Source: Stichopus chloronotus
Taxonomy: Eukaryota > Echinodermata > Holothuroidea > Aspidochirotida > Stichopodidae
NCBI GenBank assembly: GCA_021234535.1
Contig: CM037833.1
Span: 27,614,878 to 27,678,877 of the forward strand
DNA length: 64,000 nucleotides
Reading direction: 5' to 3'
A model generated the notes under the pieces. The model did no database searches. It was not told the origin of the DNA and saw only the letters and a list, made by a program, of their open reading frames with translations. Positions 23,860 to 38,200 of this stretch are shown here, piece by piece (position 1 is the first letter of the stretch; the number at the start of each line of letters is the position of its first letter). The position numbers were made by a program, and so were the translations under genes.

Positions 23860-25920
23860 GTGAATTTCATACCGGTATTAATTGTGCTGGGGGAAGACTA
23901 TTGAAGCCTTCCCATGGGAGACAGTGCACTGGAGACGTGCTGTCATGTTTCAAAATATCTGGGCCTGACGAAAGAAGCAGTTAGACAGTTTGTAACGTAT
24001 ATCGGTCAATTCATAAACCCAGATTTAAATAAGATACGTAAATCCACACTTTGACCCCTACGTGGGAATAGGCTACTTAGTACCCATGGGTAAAACTCAA
24101 CAGGCTTTCAAAACAAGTATCAGGCTGAGACTTCCTAGTTGTAACTGTAAGAACATCAGCTGACTCAGATGCGATGGATTTAATTACAATGAAAGTAAAC
24201 TTTGGGTATAGTTGCATCTACACTGAAACTGATTTGTTTTCGTTCAAAAAAGGTCATGGATATGTCTATCAAGTAAAATATCAGAGTATTATGACAATTA
24301 AAGCTTGGGATAACACAAAAACTATTCTAACTAAAATAAAATTTATGCAAGGCTTCTGTATCTATTAATAATAGTCCCCGATTTGAAATCGTGCTTAAAG
24401 CTTAAAGGATTGATACTGGAAAGCGACTGTTCATTACCTCTTCTCGTTTACTACTGCCTCAAGGTATGTGTTCGAATTCTAGAGTTTGACCATAAATTTC
24501 AGATATGATAGTTACTTTCATAAGATTCCATTCAACGCGCTTTGTTCTTAAAACTACACTCAAAATAATACAAAAAGCTATTTGTTATGTTTTGAGTTTT
24601 ATTTATCAAGTACAGCATATTTAACAAATGCGGTCTCGCAATGTTTTTCTTTCAACTTCAAATAATGTATAGTACATAAACTTGCATACTTGGGGGGATT
24701 TTGTAGAGGTTTTATCTTTTCATAAAAGAAACATAAATATTATCAAGAAATAAACTTGTTATAAATGTTCGGAATTAGATGAAATCATAACAGGGAATAA
24801 TATGCTAGTATTTAATTGAGAGGTGTCGTCATATCATGTGTCATAAGTATTATTCTCGTCAAGGAAGTCATAAAGTAAGGGCAGGCGAAAACGTGATACA
24901 AACTGGTTTCACCATAAATACAAAATTGTTCAAACATCAATGTGGATCTTTACACTAACAGCTTCCTCAAGATGTGTCAATGCTACACGTTTTTTTGACT
25001 TTTTTTTTTTTTTATTAGGGCCATAGTTTAGATATATACATGTGTGAGACTCTTTATTCGTGAGACATTGCATTGGAGCTGTTATTGATAATTTGCCTCA
25101 GGAATTTAGATATCGATTTGGCGATGACAGTCTACAAAACAAGAAGTAAAGTATATACCTTTGCATGCTTAAAATGGAGACACGCTAACCGAAATTTAGA
25201 CATAAATTTATTTACAGCTCACGACCTTCTCTGAGTATCAAATATCATTTGATAGCTCATTTGATAGAGCTGAACCTTATTTTGACAGACATTGTCCATT
25301 GACTTAATCTTATGTAGATGTCCAAGTCTCTCGCAACTTTTGCGCACTTGTGGGACTAATAAGTTGTAAACTTAGATCCTACTTTTTTCAGCAAACACAT
25401 AAATTACATCAGTTTTTCGTATAGCACCCCCTCAATATTTAAACGTTACAGGAAGCACAAGGTTTGTTTTTTTTTTTATTTTACTTTAAAGGTCTGCCGA
25501 TATTACGGATATTGCTGTACATGTTGGACAATTGTGCGAAATATCGACATATCGCCATTCCGTTGCAACGGAGTATCTGTTGCAATCCTTCTACTCAAAA
25601 TAAATATTTTGTTTGTTTTGCTTTTACTAGGCATCATGGACTTTCCGAAATTCTCTGGGGAGCTAGAGCTACACTTTCTATGTACAAGACCATTTGTAAC
25701 ATCTCTCGTAATATTACTACATTTGGAAATAATATTCATGCCAACAACCACTGGCAACTGCGATCGTAGTACATTATGATAGTAATGAATATTCAGTAAT
25801 CATCCGATTTGGCGAATATGAAAACAAATACCGTTTTTTTCTTGTATTTCGGTCAACAAGAATAGTTTATGATGATCAAAACTTTAGTTCGGTTTTCAAC
25901 CATTTCTCATTGTTATTTCG
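23860..25920. other. Intergenic DNA / 3' flank of the WFIKKN-like gene
   Basis: No gene recognised. Overlapping short ORFs on both strands at 25.46-25.78 kb fall where the minus-strand WFIKKN-like 3' UTR should lie and look non-coding. Confidence 0.35.
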
Positions 25921-25929
25921 ACGTTGCAT

Positions 25930-26252
25930 TTATACTTTGCTCCCGAGCCTATTTCTTGTCATCTTCTTAACTTTCCTGTGGTACACAGGCAATGCCATCG
26001 GTTTGATATATTCAGCTTGGTCCTCCTGACCTTCTTCCTGGTCTATCCCCAGTGACATCTGTTGGTGTCTAGCTGCACCTTCTCTTTCCCGGTCTCTTGG
26101 TCGTGGCACAGAGGTGTCTCCATTTTCGCTACAACGAATCGGTGTGTTGATTCGAGCTTGTCGTTTTCCATTGCCAGGACTGACGTAACTGTTATCATCT
26201 ATAATAGCTTCTCCGTGTTCGTCAATACGCCCCATAAATATGAAGGAATCGC
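25930..26252 (-). CDS. WFIKKN-like coding exon 11: NTR end and C-terminal tail
   Basis: Residues 505-611 and the stop. F-I-F-M-G-R-I-D and D-N-S-Y-V match the closing strands of the NTR fold, and C545 is its sixth cysteine. The remaining 66 residues are rich in Glu, Gln, Arg and Lys and have no cysteine. The acceptor is AATTAG|G. Confidence 0.88.
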
Positions 26253-29200
26253 CTAATTAATGAAAATGCAAACCAGCAAACACTGTGGGTTACTTACAAA
26301 AAGTTAGAAATAGAAGGCGTCAATAACGCTAAGTCAGTTACTAGATCATAACAAAGCACTTAACTGGTAAAACTAATTACATGTTTCGGTAACTTAAGTT
26401 TAAGTTTACTCGGAGTCAATAGATTTTCTTGTAGTGTCACAGCTCTTGGGCTGTTGCGTTGCCTTTAAGTATTCTTATTACTTTGCAAAGTCTTAAATAT
26501 TGCAAGGAGAAGAATTTTACCTTGTGTGAATGTTAGGCAGTTACAACCTCTCGGTGATCGTGAAATGTCCCTTACTATAGTAATGTTGTCCACCTGTCCA
26601 CCGGAACGAATTTCTAAGTCATCCGGTAATTTAAACACCGCCTGTAGTTCAATCACTAGCAACGCACCATTCACCGGCGACGTTAACTCTTGCCTAATTC
26701 TACCCATGATAACTGTGTAATGGAATAAGAAAAACATGACATGAACCGCCGTCAAGATAAGTCGGAACAAACATTTTGAAGCAACTGACCACAGCGTATC
26801 CTTTGTGTCAACGTGCTGTGCCTTGTGTCCACTAAATCGAGTGCGTTGTTGTAGTGACGGTAAGGATTACTTACTGTTGGGCAGGATAGAGGCAAGGTGC
26901 ACGGAACGTTAATGGCACTGAACATTACTAATTACACTTCCCCGACCTGTGCCCAGTAGGCCTGCTCGGGGAAGAAGATTTGTAGGCATTTGCATACCAT
27001 GTGCACACATTAATAATCTCGTGATTAAGACAGCAAGTAACAATTTTCATTTATTGTATCCCCCCAGCAAAATAATGTGTAACCACGATTGACATCATGA
27101 CTCTCTCACATGCGCAGATTACAAAGTGATAATCAATTCGTCAACAATAGAGCCATTCACTTGATTCATTACGCAGTCATTGAGTCACTTCAAATCTCTT
27201 TTCTTGTCTTCCTGATTTTAGACAACAAGTTCTTCATTTATAGCTTCGAACATCTGAAGAAGATACAAACAATTACGTCAGTTGTCCGGACAATATCAGA
27301 GAACCTACTCTGTTAACATGTGTTTATGTGTTGAGTTCGAGTATCTTTTGAATGGCTTTAATTGAATTTTGAATTAGTTAAAATGTAACTGAATTTGGAC
27401 TTACCGTGTATCTTGATCTACAATAAATAACACTGATGCTTTGAGAGCAGAAAGAAAAATAAACAGTACATACACAATAGACATGTAATAACGTGACATG
27501 TAAATGCTTACACCCCCACCTCCCATGTAAATTGCATTGTACATATTGCTTCACATAATCAAGGTACACTGTTTAACTTACCGAAGTCACTTCTGCAGAA
27601 ACTGGCTTTCAGCTTTGGTCTGACACATTCACAGTTTTGCTTTCTAGCTTCTCTGTCTATAACAATTAAAATAAAAGACAACTGCATTATAATACAAGTA
27701 AAACATTTGAGTTCATAGTCCCCTTGAGGAACCCCTATTTTTGCAACGATGACATGTCAACTTAGGCGTTCCATAATCAGTGAGTGTGTCAATTTAGCTG
27801 TTTTATTTTTTCTAACATTGTGAAAACGCCGTTGGTACAAGAAACCAAACCTAGAATTGTTAGGACAAAATCATGTTGCACATGTTACCCTGATGAACAG
27901 AAAAGAGTAAAGTAGGTGGTGTCTGTTCTTCTTATCAATCCCCTTAAAAGATCTTTCCTCAGTGTTTAGCCATTGTGTCTATCCAGATGGAAAACATTTT
28001 TTTTCTGCTTATTCCTCTAGAAATGGCCGACCTTTGATTCTAATACCTATCCTAACCATTCATGACTTATTTGGCTAACACGTCATGTTCTATCATGGAA
28101 AAGTGTTCTCGAGACATGATTTTAGCACATTATAGAAATTCTATGAACACTAAGAGCGATTATAAGTTGGAACATTTCCCAGGGACAAAGCTTGCTCTTA
28201 CCTAGACAGGTATATCCGCATTCTTCTCTTGTTAGAAAGTTATTCCCGTTGGCACCGCAACCACCATATACAAATTGTACACATTCACCAGTTGACTCTT
28301 CGTAAGCCCATCTGCGTATCATTGCACGACAGCGCCCCGTCGCTATCGGGTGTCTGCATGGGTCAACAGGTAACGACGGACAAGCTCGACTACACTGCTC
28401 GTAAGTAAGAAATCTGTTACTGTTTCCCCCGCATCCGCCGTACATGAAAGGCTCGCATCGTTGAGACTGTATATTGTAAAACCTGCGAGACAAAATGTAG
28501 GACGTTTGAAGGGACAATTTAATTTCATTGCCTTACGTTTTCCCTCACCGCCTATTATTTTATCTTCTTCTAAGACTGAACAAGAAATGTTGAAATTATA
28601 TTTGAATATACCGTTTTATTATGGAATTTCAATCACTAGAGGTTCTGAACTTTTTCGTATTTTATTTTTACAAATCCTCAGAACTCATGGACTCATGGTT
28701 GTACCATGAGATAACACCTTGCAAGCATATCATGCCCCCGCTCTCTATAAGTAACCTCTATAACTAACCTCCGTGAGTATGTACTTGACCACATGTTAAA
28801 ATGTTCCACGTTTGCGAGGCTTATTTGTTTTACTGTAGTATATATCTCTAATTCTTACCAATAGAAACATTGGAAAATAAAGAACTTTTAACATTTACAT
28901 TAACTCAAATCATTGAAAGTGTCATGATGAATAAAAATGGATATTCTGTTAACAGACGTTTTGAAAAGCTTGCAAACTATATTTTTGTATGTCCGTGTGT
29001 TATCGCACGATGCCTCAGATTATGTTTGGTATGTTGACAAAGGGATTTCAGTTCCTCCTGTAGCGGGTGATTTTCCTCTCTGTGAATAATTCCCGTGAGT
29101 CTGATGAATTCTCGAATAGCTCCGCAACTACCTTCATCAACAAGACTCCCACCATGTAACTTGAAAGCACTACTACGGCAGTTTATAAATGCCCTGATTC

Positions 29201-32200
29201 TTTGTCAAGGGTAACTAAAAAAGTAATACCAAACAGGCATAGCATATATTGTATGCCTCAGAATTTGGAATTGCATATACGTAAATATCTCCTCACCATC
29301 GAACTTCCTGTCTAAAACATCGACCTCTGTGAAGATCTTGAATACATGCTTCGTTGGGAGAAGAAATTTCAAGCTGCTCAAGATGAGATCTTTGTTCGGT
29401 CGCCAAATCTTCGCTACTTCGTGCAATAGTTGTTGCCAGTGGCGTTGTTGGAGTTTCTTGATCTGTAAATATGGAGAGGAGAGACTTCCATTAACTCTTT
29501 TTCTGTCTAGGTTATGTCAAGTTATGACAGTGTTGACGGTATTAAGTATGACAGTTTAGCACCCAACAAAATCATCGATATAGGAGTATGTGAAAATGGA
29601 AATCTTCAAGATAAGCGAATTATGATTTAAAGTTGAAACGAATAAATTAATCTGAAATGTATCGAGACAAAATAGATGATAAGTGTGGAGATGGGAGCGT
29701 ATCGCGGTAGTCATTATACATTCGTCCAGGACACGGAACCATAATACAGGAGATTCATATCAAAATAATTTAATTTACCAAAGAATACTTCACCACCTCC
29801 AATAGCTTATACAGTGCATGACCCACTATAGAACTATCAACTATCGGTCAATTGTACAGATCGTCATGCATGGGAATTGTGATTAATATAAGTCCTTACT
29901 ATCATTAATGACTTTCTGCAAAAGTAAATGTTTCAGACTTAAAAGAAAAGGTGTCTAATAAAATCAGGAGATTTTGAATATCCATGACCGTAATAAGGTA
30001 TGAACGAATTCGAGAGGTTACTTGTCGAGTTATCTTTAATAGCGATCGTTCAAACTTATGACAATAAGACGTAATTTTTTATGCAAGCCAGTATGCTGAA
30101 ATGGAAGGCATGTGCATATCATTCTTATCTGTTTCGTTCGTACTTGTTCTTGATAACACAGGAAAAGTGGTATGAGTATAACGTACTATGTCCACAGAAC
30201 GATAAATGTACAAAAGGAAGTCAAATGAAAAAGAAATCGTGTAGCAAAGGATGTGGTTAATAAAACTAAGGATATCTGGAATACCGATTTGTCACACTTG
30301 CAGCATACATGTGCCTGAAAGAAGCCAAACATGATATCAAAGTGAATGGCATTAACGTGTACTTCCCACTATGTAAACAAATATTTCAATGGCAGTTTTG
30401 TTCATATAGCAGATGACTTAGAACAGGGTGTAAGGATACCTGCCACTGTGATGACATACGATGTCTTCGTAAACTCGTAACATAATGACGAGAATGCCAT
30501 ACATCAAAACGGTTTTCAACGGACAAAATACAAACTGTAAAATCAAAGAGAGCTAATATTTACACACTTGAAATATGTATGAATTAGTTATTATTAGTTA
30601 GCCTTGTAAAATTAATGTTGAAAACAGGAAATCGACACTTGTTTCAGATAATGGGTGGCTTCATGAGAAACCGTTTGCAATAAATGGTAAAGCCAATCAG
30701 TCGTAAGTGAACCATAATTTCATTTTTGCATATCATTTATCAGTATATCATTACCGTTTACAACTAGTTTGTGTGTAACCGTAGAGAAACCATGAATGTT
30801 ACTCGCTAAACAACCGTAGTTACCGGCATCCTCGTTACGTACAGAAGAGATGATCAGGACTTTTCCATCGAATGAAACTGTCGAATAAATGTGAAACAAA
30901 GAAAATATAGGCAAATATTCAATATGGATAACGTAAATGGGTTCTCAAATATGTAACATCCAGCGGATACCTATCACCAAGTTTCTGCGCCCAAGTCAAC
31001 AAAGCTACGGTTTTTGTTCTTAGAAGATGAGTATTTTGCTACCTAGAGGAACAGTTCCTGATCACATTTTACAGAGACTAATAAACTTTTTTCAAGCTCA
31101 TTCTAGGTACAAATATATTTTCGTTGTGATACATTTGCTTCAAGTATTTGCTTAAAATGTCCTAATTAATCAGAGGTTTTCAAGCTTAAATTAGTGATGG
31201 TTCCAAGGGGTGGGATTGTGGCAATTGTCGTCAAAACTTTTGCCCCCCCCCCCCTGCCTCCTCCAAGGTGAAGTGACAGGACAAATACAGACAGCTATGT
31301 ATATCGGGTGTATTCGCTGTTTATATGCGTTTACCTTTCTCTTTTCACAAATCCGTGAGGCTTGAAACATGTACCACACCAAAGGTTCTCAACAGTTTCT
31401 TTTGAACTCCATCCCCCAATCTAAAATCCACTTGTTGCATCCCTCTCTTCACAGGACTCAAAACAACTATCTAGGCGAAGCGCCAACGTCTGTTGGCTTT
31501 TCAAATCCCCAGATGCCCCGAACGGCATTTCCTGGGTGTTGTAAACAGCATATGCACAGTCCCTGTTTCACACAGGGATCCCATGTTAATTTCTCAAACC
31601 AATGAGAGCAAAAGTAAATCTATGAAAATGCTAATACATATTAGATGGGTTGGTATGATGCAAACAATTAAACTATGCATTCACTTTCACATATTCTTTG
31701 AGCACTTTGCAAATATTTTGGTATGTATCAACTTATAAAGTCCAAGACTTTTTTTTTTTCATTGGGCAGTGAAGGCACGGTGACTGTTTGCATGTGGTCA
31801 CGAGACATAAAGTGACCCACATGTAGCTAGTTTTGTTTTACTGAGCCTGGGGCATGGGTGAGGGGACATCAGCGAGTGTGACACCGAAATACATTATGCA
31901 CCTGTCGCATTGGCGCAGCCAAAGTTTTTGATTAAGGGTAACCTGCGAATTGTTTAAAGACTATCTACGCGGGGCTTCAGCATCGTTTGGAGCGAAACGT
32001 ACCACAAAAAAATACATAAAAATCACCACATAAAATCACCACATAAAATCACCACCCCTCCTGACCATATGGTAGCTCCGCAATTGAAGATCCATACTTT
32101 AGTCAAAATTCAATCAATGACAAATTTGGATGACAGATCTGGGTATTACTTTACCTGCAAGATTATCAAGGGTATTTCCTGGCAGGAGGACTTCCATATG

Positions 32201-35200
32201 CACATCAGGTTGGGTCACTATCCAGGCATACGAAACTGGTGATTCGCTGGCAGCGTCACAGAATATCCTAACATCTTGATACTCATCGGCGGTTACAACT
32301 CTCGGGGCAACTAGCATTGACGGCACACCTGAAGGGAAATTCAAAAGCTGAATTATTCTTGTACTCTATTCGTTTAGCATTGTGTTATGAAACAGGAATT
32401 GGTCAGGACATAAGGACAGGCAGACGATGGGTAGAAATATGAAGACATCGATGTCTCATTCTCGAAGTATGAAATGTATCTATGGGATCGTAGGTAACAG
32501 GTAGGTTGATAATGTTGACTGTGAATGTGACTCCTTTTAGATAAACCTAGGAAAAATCTCAACATGATGCAGTGTAATGACTATCCTTTTTAAACTTTTC
32601 CTTTGTATTTTCTGCTCTGAACGAAGTATCTGGAGATTTTTTTTTTATCTTTTGAACATGTTTTATGATATTGAAAAAACACATATGGGAAGTTTTCCAT
32701 TATTCGAAAACGCGGATTAAGATTAGAAACAAACCAAAAAGAGATATTTCTTAAGTCGATATTAATTTTGTACAGAAAACGGTAAAAAAATAGCTCAACC
32801 CTTTGCTTAGACCTTGATTTAATTTTAAAACAAAATTAACTGAAGTAATAAGACTTTGTTGAACTGATTCCCATTCCAGTGTGTCATGTGTAACTTCATA
32901 AATGTCTTAACAATATTCTTTCAGCATCCTTTCTTATCAAATCAGTTCAATGATGAGTCACTGTTTTTATTTCGTGAAACAGTTTCCTTCCTGGATAACC
33001 TTATCTCATGATCAAGTTACATTCATGTGACACTAGTGGCGGTGTGTGACACGTAATTTGAATAACATTGTAGTGTTTATGTTTATGGAATGTCTTTCTT
33101 CAAATTAAAACAGAGCAATGAATCAAGAGAGAAAGTTCAGATTTATGGATAATTTCAAAATCGGCATATGTGTAAACTATTCTACTTCATTCTGAAGTGA
33201 CGCCAATACTATACCGAACGTAATACTACAGGAATTAAGATAGATTTAGTCATTTTTTGCTTCTAGAATATTATTGTATAACTGATGTAACGGTAGTAAG
33301 TATATCAAAGTAATGTTCTCTTAAACGGAAGCTATTGTGATTTGTTCTTATCGTATTGTTCTTGTATTGTTATTGTGTTCTATTGTGTTGGTATTTCTCT
33401 CTCTTTTTTTTTTTCATTTTAAGTAGATCTATTGTGAAGAAATAGTCTTCATATGAAGGAAAGGTCTAAAAAGAGACACACGGGTGAGTGCCGATGAGAG
33501 CCCTGTTTTTCTTCAAATCACAGAAATGAAAGTTGTTTCACAATTTCCTACGTCAATTGCGTCTTTCTTTTTTGATTATTTTTGTTACCATAATGTGGTC
33601 TGTGTCACTTCCTTCGACATGAGTAATACGAAGACTTTTACTTTCACTGTATTACACTTAGACGAAAGACACAGGTACCACGCACTACAGACTCTATGGG
33701 GTAAGGAAATGACACTTTGGAAGTCGATGTACGGCGCAGTTTGTAAAAAAGACAATTCCAGTCAGAGTCAACTCAATTGGCAATGTATTCGTGGATACAG
33801 TACACTTTTATAGACTGCTATTGGGGCTACTTTAGACTAGTCATATCAGCTTTACTAGTAGATTAGAATCATAATACCGTGAAGAAGAAAGTAGGTACAC
33901 AGGCTGCTGTCTTGTAGAAAATCTAGTGAAGCATATCGTATATGAAGGAAAACATAAATCTAAAATTGAAAGAAAAAAAGAGGGACCAATGGGTCAAAAA
34001 ATTTAACTGTACCTAGTCGTGCTTGTGCAATTAAAACAATATAAGGTGTATGTTTTAAGGCATTGTTTTAAGAACGATTACCTAAGAGAGACACAATGAT
34101 TACAGTGGGCAAAGGGCTAAATGTAGGTGTTACAGAATGCATTCGGTTGTTTTGTTACTTGGCCACTTGGTATTAGCCAGGTCAATAATATCGATAATAT
34201 GTACACATTCTAACAATAAATAACACTCCTAGTATTGGGAAACTTAGCTATATATTAGAGCAAATATTTGAGTACAAATCTGTACTTGAGTCGAGCACAT
34301 AGTTTGACGGTCTCTGATAAAGTTTAGAGACAAATATCAAATACTTGAAAATGTATTGGCATTTTTAATAAGCTTTTTTTTCGAAATGCACATGTTCGTA
34401 GGTGCGCGTGTACGTGTTTGGGCCTAGATACCATTAACTGAGAGATAAGAAACTAGTACATGATCTACTTTCAGAGACGAATTACCTCAGCTCGGTACGT
34501 ATTTTAATCGATTATCATGTAGGGAAGTGATTAAATGTAGTTTTTAAAATCTTCAAAACAATTTTTGTTTCCGTGGTTAATGTAAGATGAATTCATACAA
34601 GTGCATTTCCTGCTTTTTCGGATAGGGTATCTTTGTGATGTAGAGCCTGTGCCTTCGTATATTGTCTGCCATACGCATAAGGTGTAGACTCGACTGCAAA
34701 ATAAACTAGCCTTCTAGCTAGATTTGTGTTAAGAGTGGGTCGATGTTAGTTCTTCGAGATGTCAAGTTACTATGGGTGTAGTGTTATATAACTGGGAATC
34801 TTGTTAGTTCAATAGACATGTATTTTTTTTTTTTATCCATGTAAAGTTATATACCTAGTAGCCATATCTATCAACCATGGCCCATTATAGGGCACGTGAG
34901 AGGCCTCTTTAAAACAAAAAACCATAAATATGGGTCCCACTAGTCACAGTCTCTCTTACGATAGAGATGGGCCTATCTGTGTTCATATTTGTTATGAGAA
35001 TTTATTCACACTGATATACTGTTTGCATAAGACTTTACAGGAGAAGTTAAACAGTTGCTAAGACACCTCCTACATTCAATCCCCAGTGAGACACCACCAG
35101 AAAGTTGAAAGCTATTTTCCAAATTCTACATCTACTAAATACTTTGTACTTCTATAAAATTTCAATTGTTCAGTGTAAGCCCAATGCGTTATTTGATTAA

Positions 35201-38200
35201 TGCTTCTCTATACTTATGCTACATTTTGAGAAAATGATGTTTTTTTTTTCTTTATTTTCAAATTGCCTTTCAGAAACAGTGAGGATGTGTTGTAAACAAT
35301 TATAGACAAATTTGCATAGGTGTAGGCAAGTTTTCTACCAACACATACAAAAAAAAACACAAGCTCAGGAAAGAGAGATGAAGGTTATTAATCGAAAAGA
35401 TCCCAGGATTAGTAAAAATGGAAAATTACACCTCATGATAGAGTCTGCTCAAAGAATTTTGTGGATGGAGAGTCTACCAATTATAAGGAAAATTCAGCCC
35501 CAAGTCTCCATTTATGCAACCCTTATATTCACCTTGCACCATTACAATCTTGCACCATGATATATAATTCTGAACATGTCTTTTATTAACCTCCAGAAAA
35601 AACAACAACAACTGAACGGAACTTTGGTAAATCCGTTTTAACGGAAAGTTGCCTTGAAGAAATGTGACCCAAAGCCATCTTCTACAGACAGTCTGAATCA
35701 TGGCCACTGCTATAAGGATCTGTGACTGCCGACAGTATTGCTTATGTCTACGTTGTAGGCTGCTAAACTAGAAGCCAAAAAATGTACATAGCGAAGGGTG
35801 AAAAGGAACCTTCGGGGTACAGTCTATCTATCACACATTGCGATGGAAGACAAAGGTCTTTATGGAAACAAATGGTGTTTAAAATGATCGAGGTGGCATG
35901 AAACGCCTTGTTCATGCATTTGCAGCAGTCCGAAAGCTACATGACTTCCCCCTTATTAAATCAAGCTTGCTGCTCTAATTAAGCTCACTACAAGTACAGG
36001 CCGCTGACTTAGAACTAGAGAGGATATTAATTGAAGGCGTCGGAAAATTACCATACTAACCAATCACATACGTAGGTCTGTAGGCTATACAAAGAATATC
36101 AGCATAGACGTGGCCAATAGTACGTTGTTACTCGGGGCTAGGCTAAACCAACTCTTACAATTTATAGGAGCTCTTGGGAGTTTACAAATGTATACTTCTG
36201 TGTTCTGTTAACCAGCCTTCCTTTAAATTGGTGAAAGGATATGCATCTGACAGAATCAGTACCTCAATCAAAAAAGAATCTGCAAACATTTTTTCTCTCA
36301 TCTGATCGTTCAATTTAATACTATGCCTATGTCTACTACTGTTCCAAGGCTTCTTAAGAGTAGTTTTCAAGCCTCGAGTTGATGACACTTGAACTGGTCA
36401 ATGTTTAATTCCCACTGAACAAATCCCTGATTGTTACACGTCGGTACATGGAAGCAAGGCGAGACTAGAAAGCGTGAATTCCAAGCAGCAAGTAATGCAC
36501 AGATACTGGTCTCTCGAAACGTACGGAACGATATACCCACAGATTGTACGCGAATACGTTAACGTGTCTGTATTCCGCTCAGATTTCGAAAAGCCTTATT
36601 CATGAAAGATACTGAAGTTCAATAGTTTAAGTTATATTTTGAAATAATATTAAAGAGTGCAACAATGCATGCTTGATCTCTAACAATAGAGAATATATTT
36701 CTTGGTTAAATTAATAATTGACTTATCCAATGAAATATTTAGTTGTTTAAAGGAGTTTTTTAATCTGCAAGTAAACATTACAAAAGACTTCTGCAGTTCT
36801 AAATGACTGACAGCTTCGTTTATCCCAAATCTGTTTGGAATAATTTTTTTTCCAGATTTGGAGAGAGAAAGTGAAAAGGTTTATGTAACGTGTTTACGTC
36901 ACAACATGTTTTCCTCCAAGCTCGAAGCCGTATGTATTAGAGCATGGTCAACATTTTCTTGAGCAGGAAATAAAATAAGGAATAGTAATGATCGTTTCCT
37001 CTTGTGACTACAGGAGTCTTAACTACAAGGATAAGGCACCCTTAGCGGAAACAGATGTTCCCAGTTTGTTTTACTATAAATATTATACTAAATTATGCAA
37101 CTAAAGTCTATGACGATAGGTAATTGAAGAAGCGAAATGATCCATTCATCGTGTTTCCAATTACAGTTTTGTCATGAAGAAGAAAGATTTCGTCGTTTTG
37201 ATACAGATAGTGGTATTGTGTTGATTTTCTGTATTTTTCATCTGCCATCAAATTGTAGATTCTATGTAGTCACTAGGAACAAGGGTTAAGATAATAAATA
37301 TTAAGCTCGTTTCTCACCATTAATTATGCGTATCTTTTGTAAGATGTACTTTTAGTAATCATATAGGCGTTCTGTTCTAATGGTTGCTCGTTAATGATCT
37401 TGAAGAGCCTTGCAGAGTTTCTTTGTGCGTGTGTGCTTTTCACATTGCATTTACTTGTCAGTTTATTCCAAAAAAAAAGAAAAGAAAGATCATTGAACTA
37501 TCGGAGACGGCGTTGTAACGTTGACGTTGGAACTACTACTACTACTGACCGCTACTACTACTATTACTACTACTACTTATACTCCTACTACTACTATTAC
37601 TGCTACTAATACTACTACTACTACTACTGCTACTGCTACTGCTACTGCTACTGCTACTGCTACTGCTACTGCTACTGCTACTACTACAATATGAAGCTAA
37701 CGGAGTCGAAAGGACATTGGTTATGTAACGCATCTTGCAGTGGGAGAAGCTACAATAGGAGATGAATTCCTGTAATTTGGGTGGCGTTTTGTTTGTTTAC
37801 CTAGAAAGTCATCAGTACTGTCATTTATCGATAGGTAGCTTATACGGAAACCATTAAAAGTACAGATAGCTAATTCAGTGCTGTTTTTCTCATCTGGCAC
37901 TGGCTGAAGCACGCAATACAAGATCACCTATAGCTTCATTGATAAATATTTGACCACGTGATTAAATGCTTTCCAATAAGCGCGGGTATAGAAATTACAA
38001 GCAACTATTACCCCTGACAGGTATGATATAAAACATCACTTCAGAGAATTATAGTTTGAATATGATCAGCAAAGCACCAGTCAAATAAAGTACCTTGTTT
38101 GTGGTCGCTACGACAACCAGCAATATCGGTACTCCAAAGAATTACCCTACAAATACCGCGTTTCCAGGGGCAACAGTCTTCTCAATCATGCCATACATAT

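Noticed and set aside
33484..33813. Plus-strand ORF of 109 codons in WFIKKN-like intron 4
   Set aside because: Antisense to the host gene, no domain or motif, composition as expected by chance.
37542..37733. Poly-Ser ORF on the minus strand
   Set aside because: Direct product of the TAC/TGC triplet repeat.
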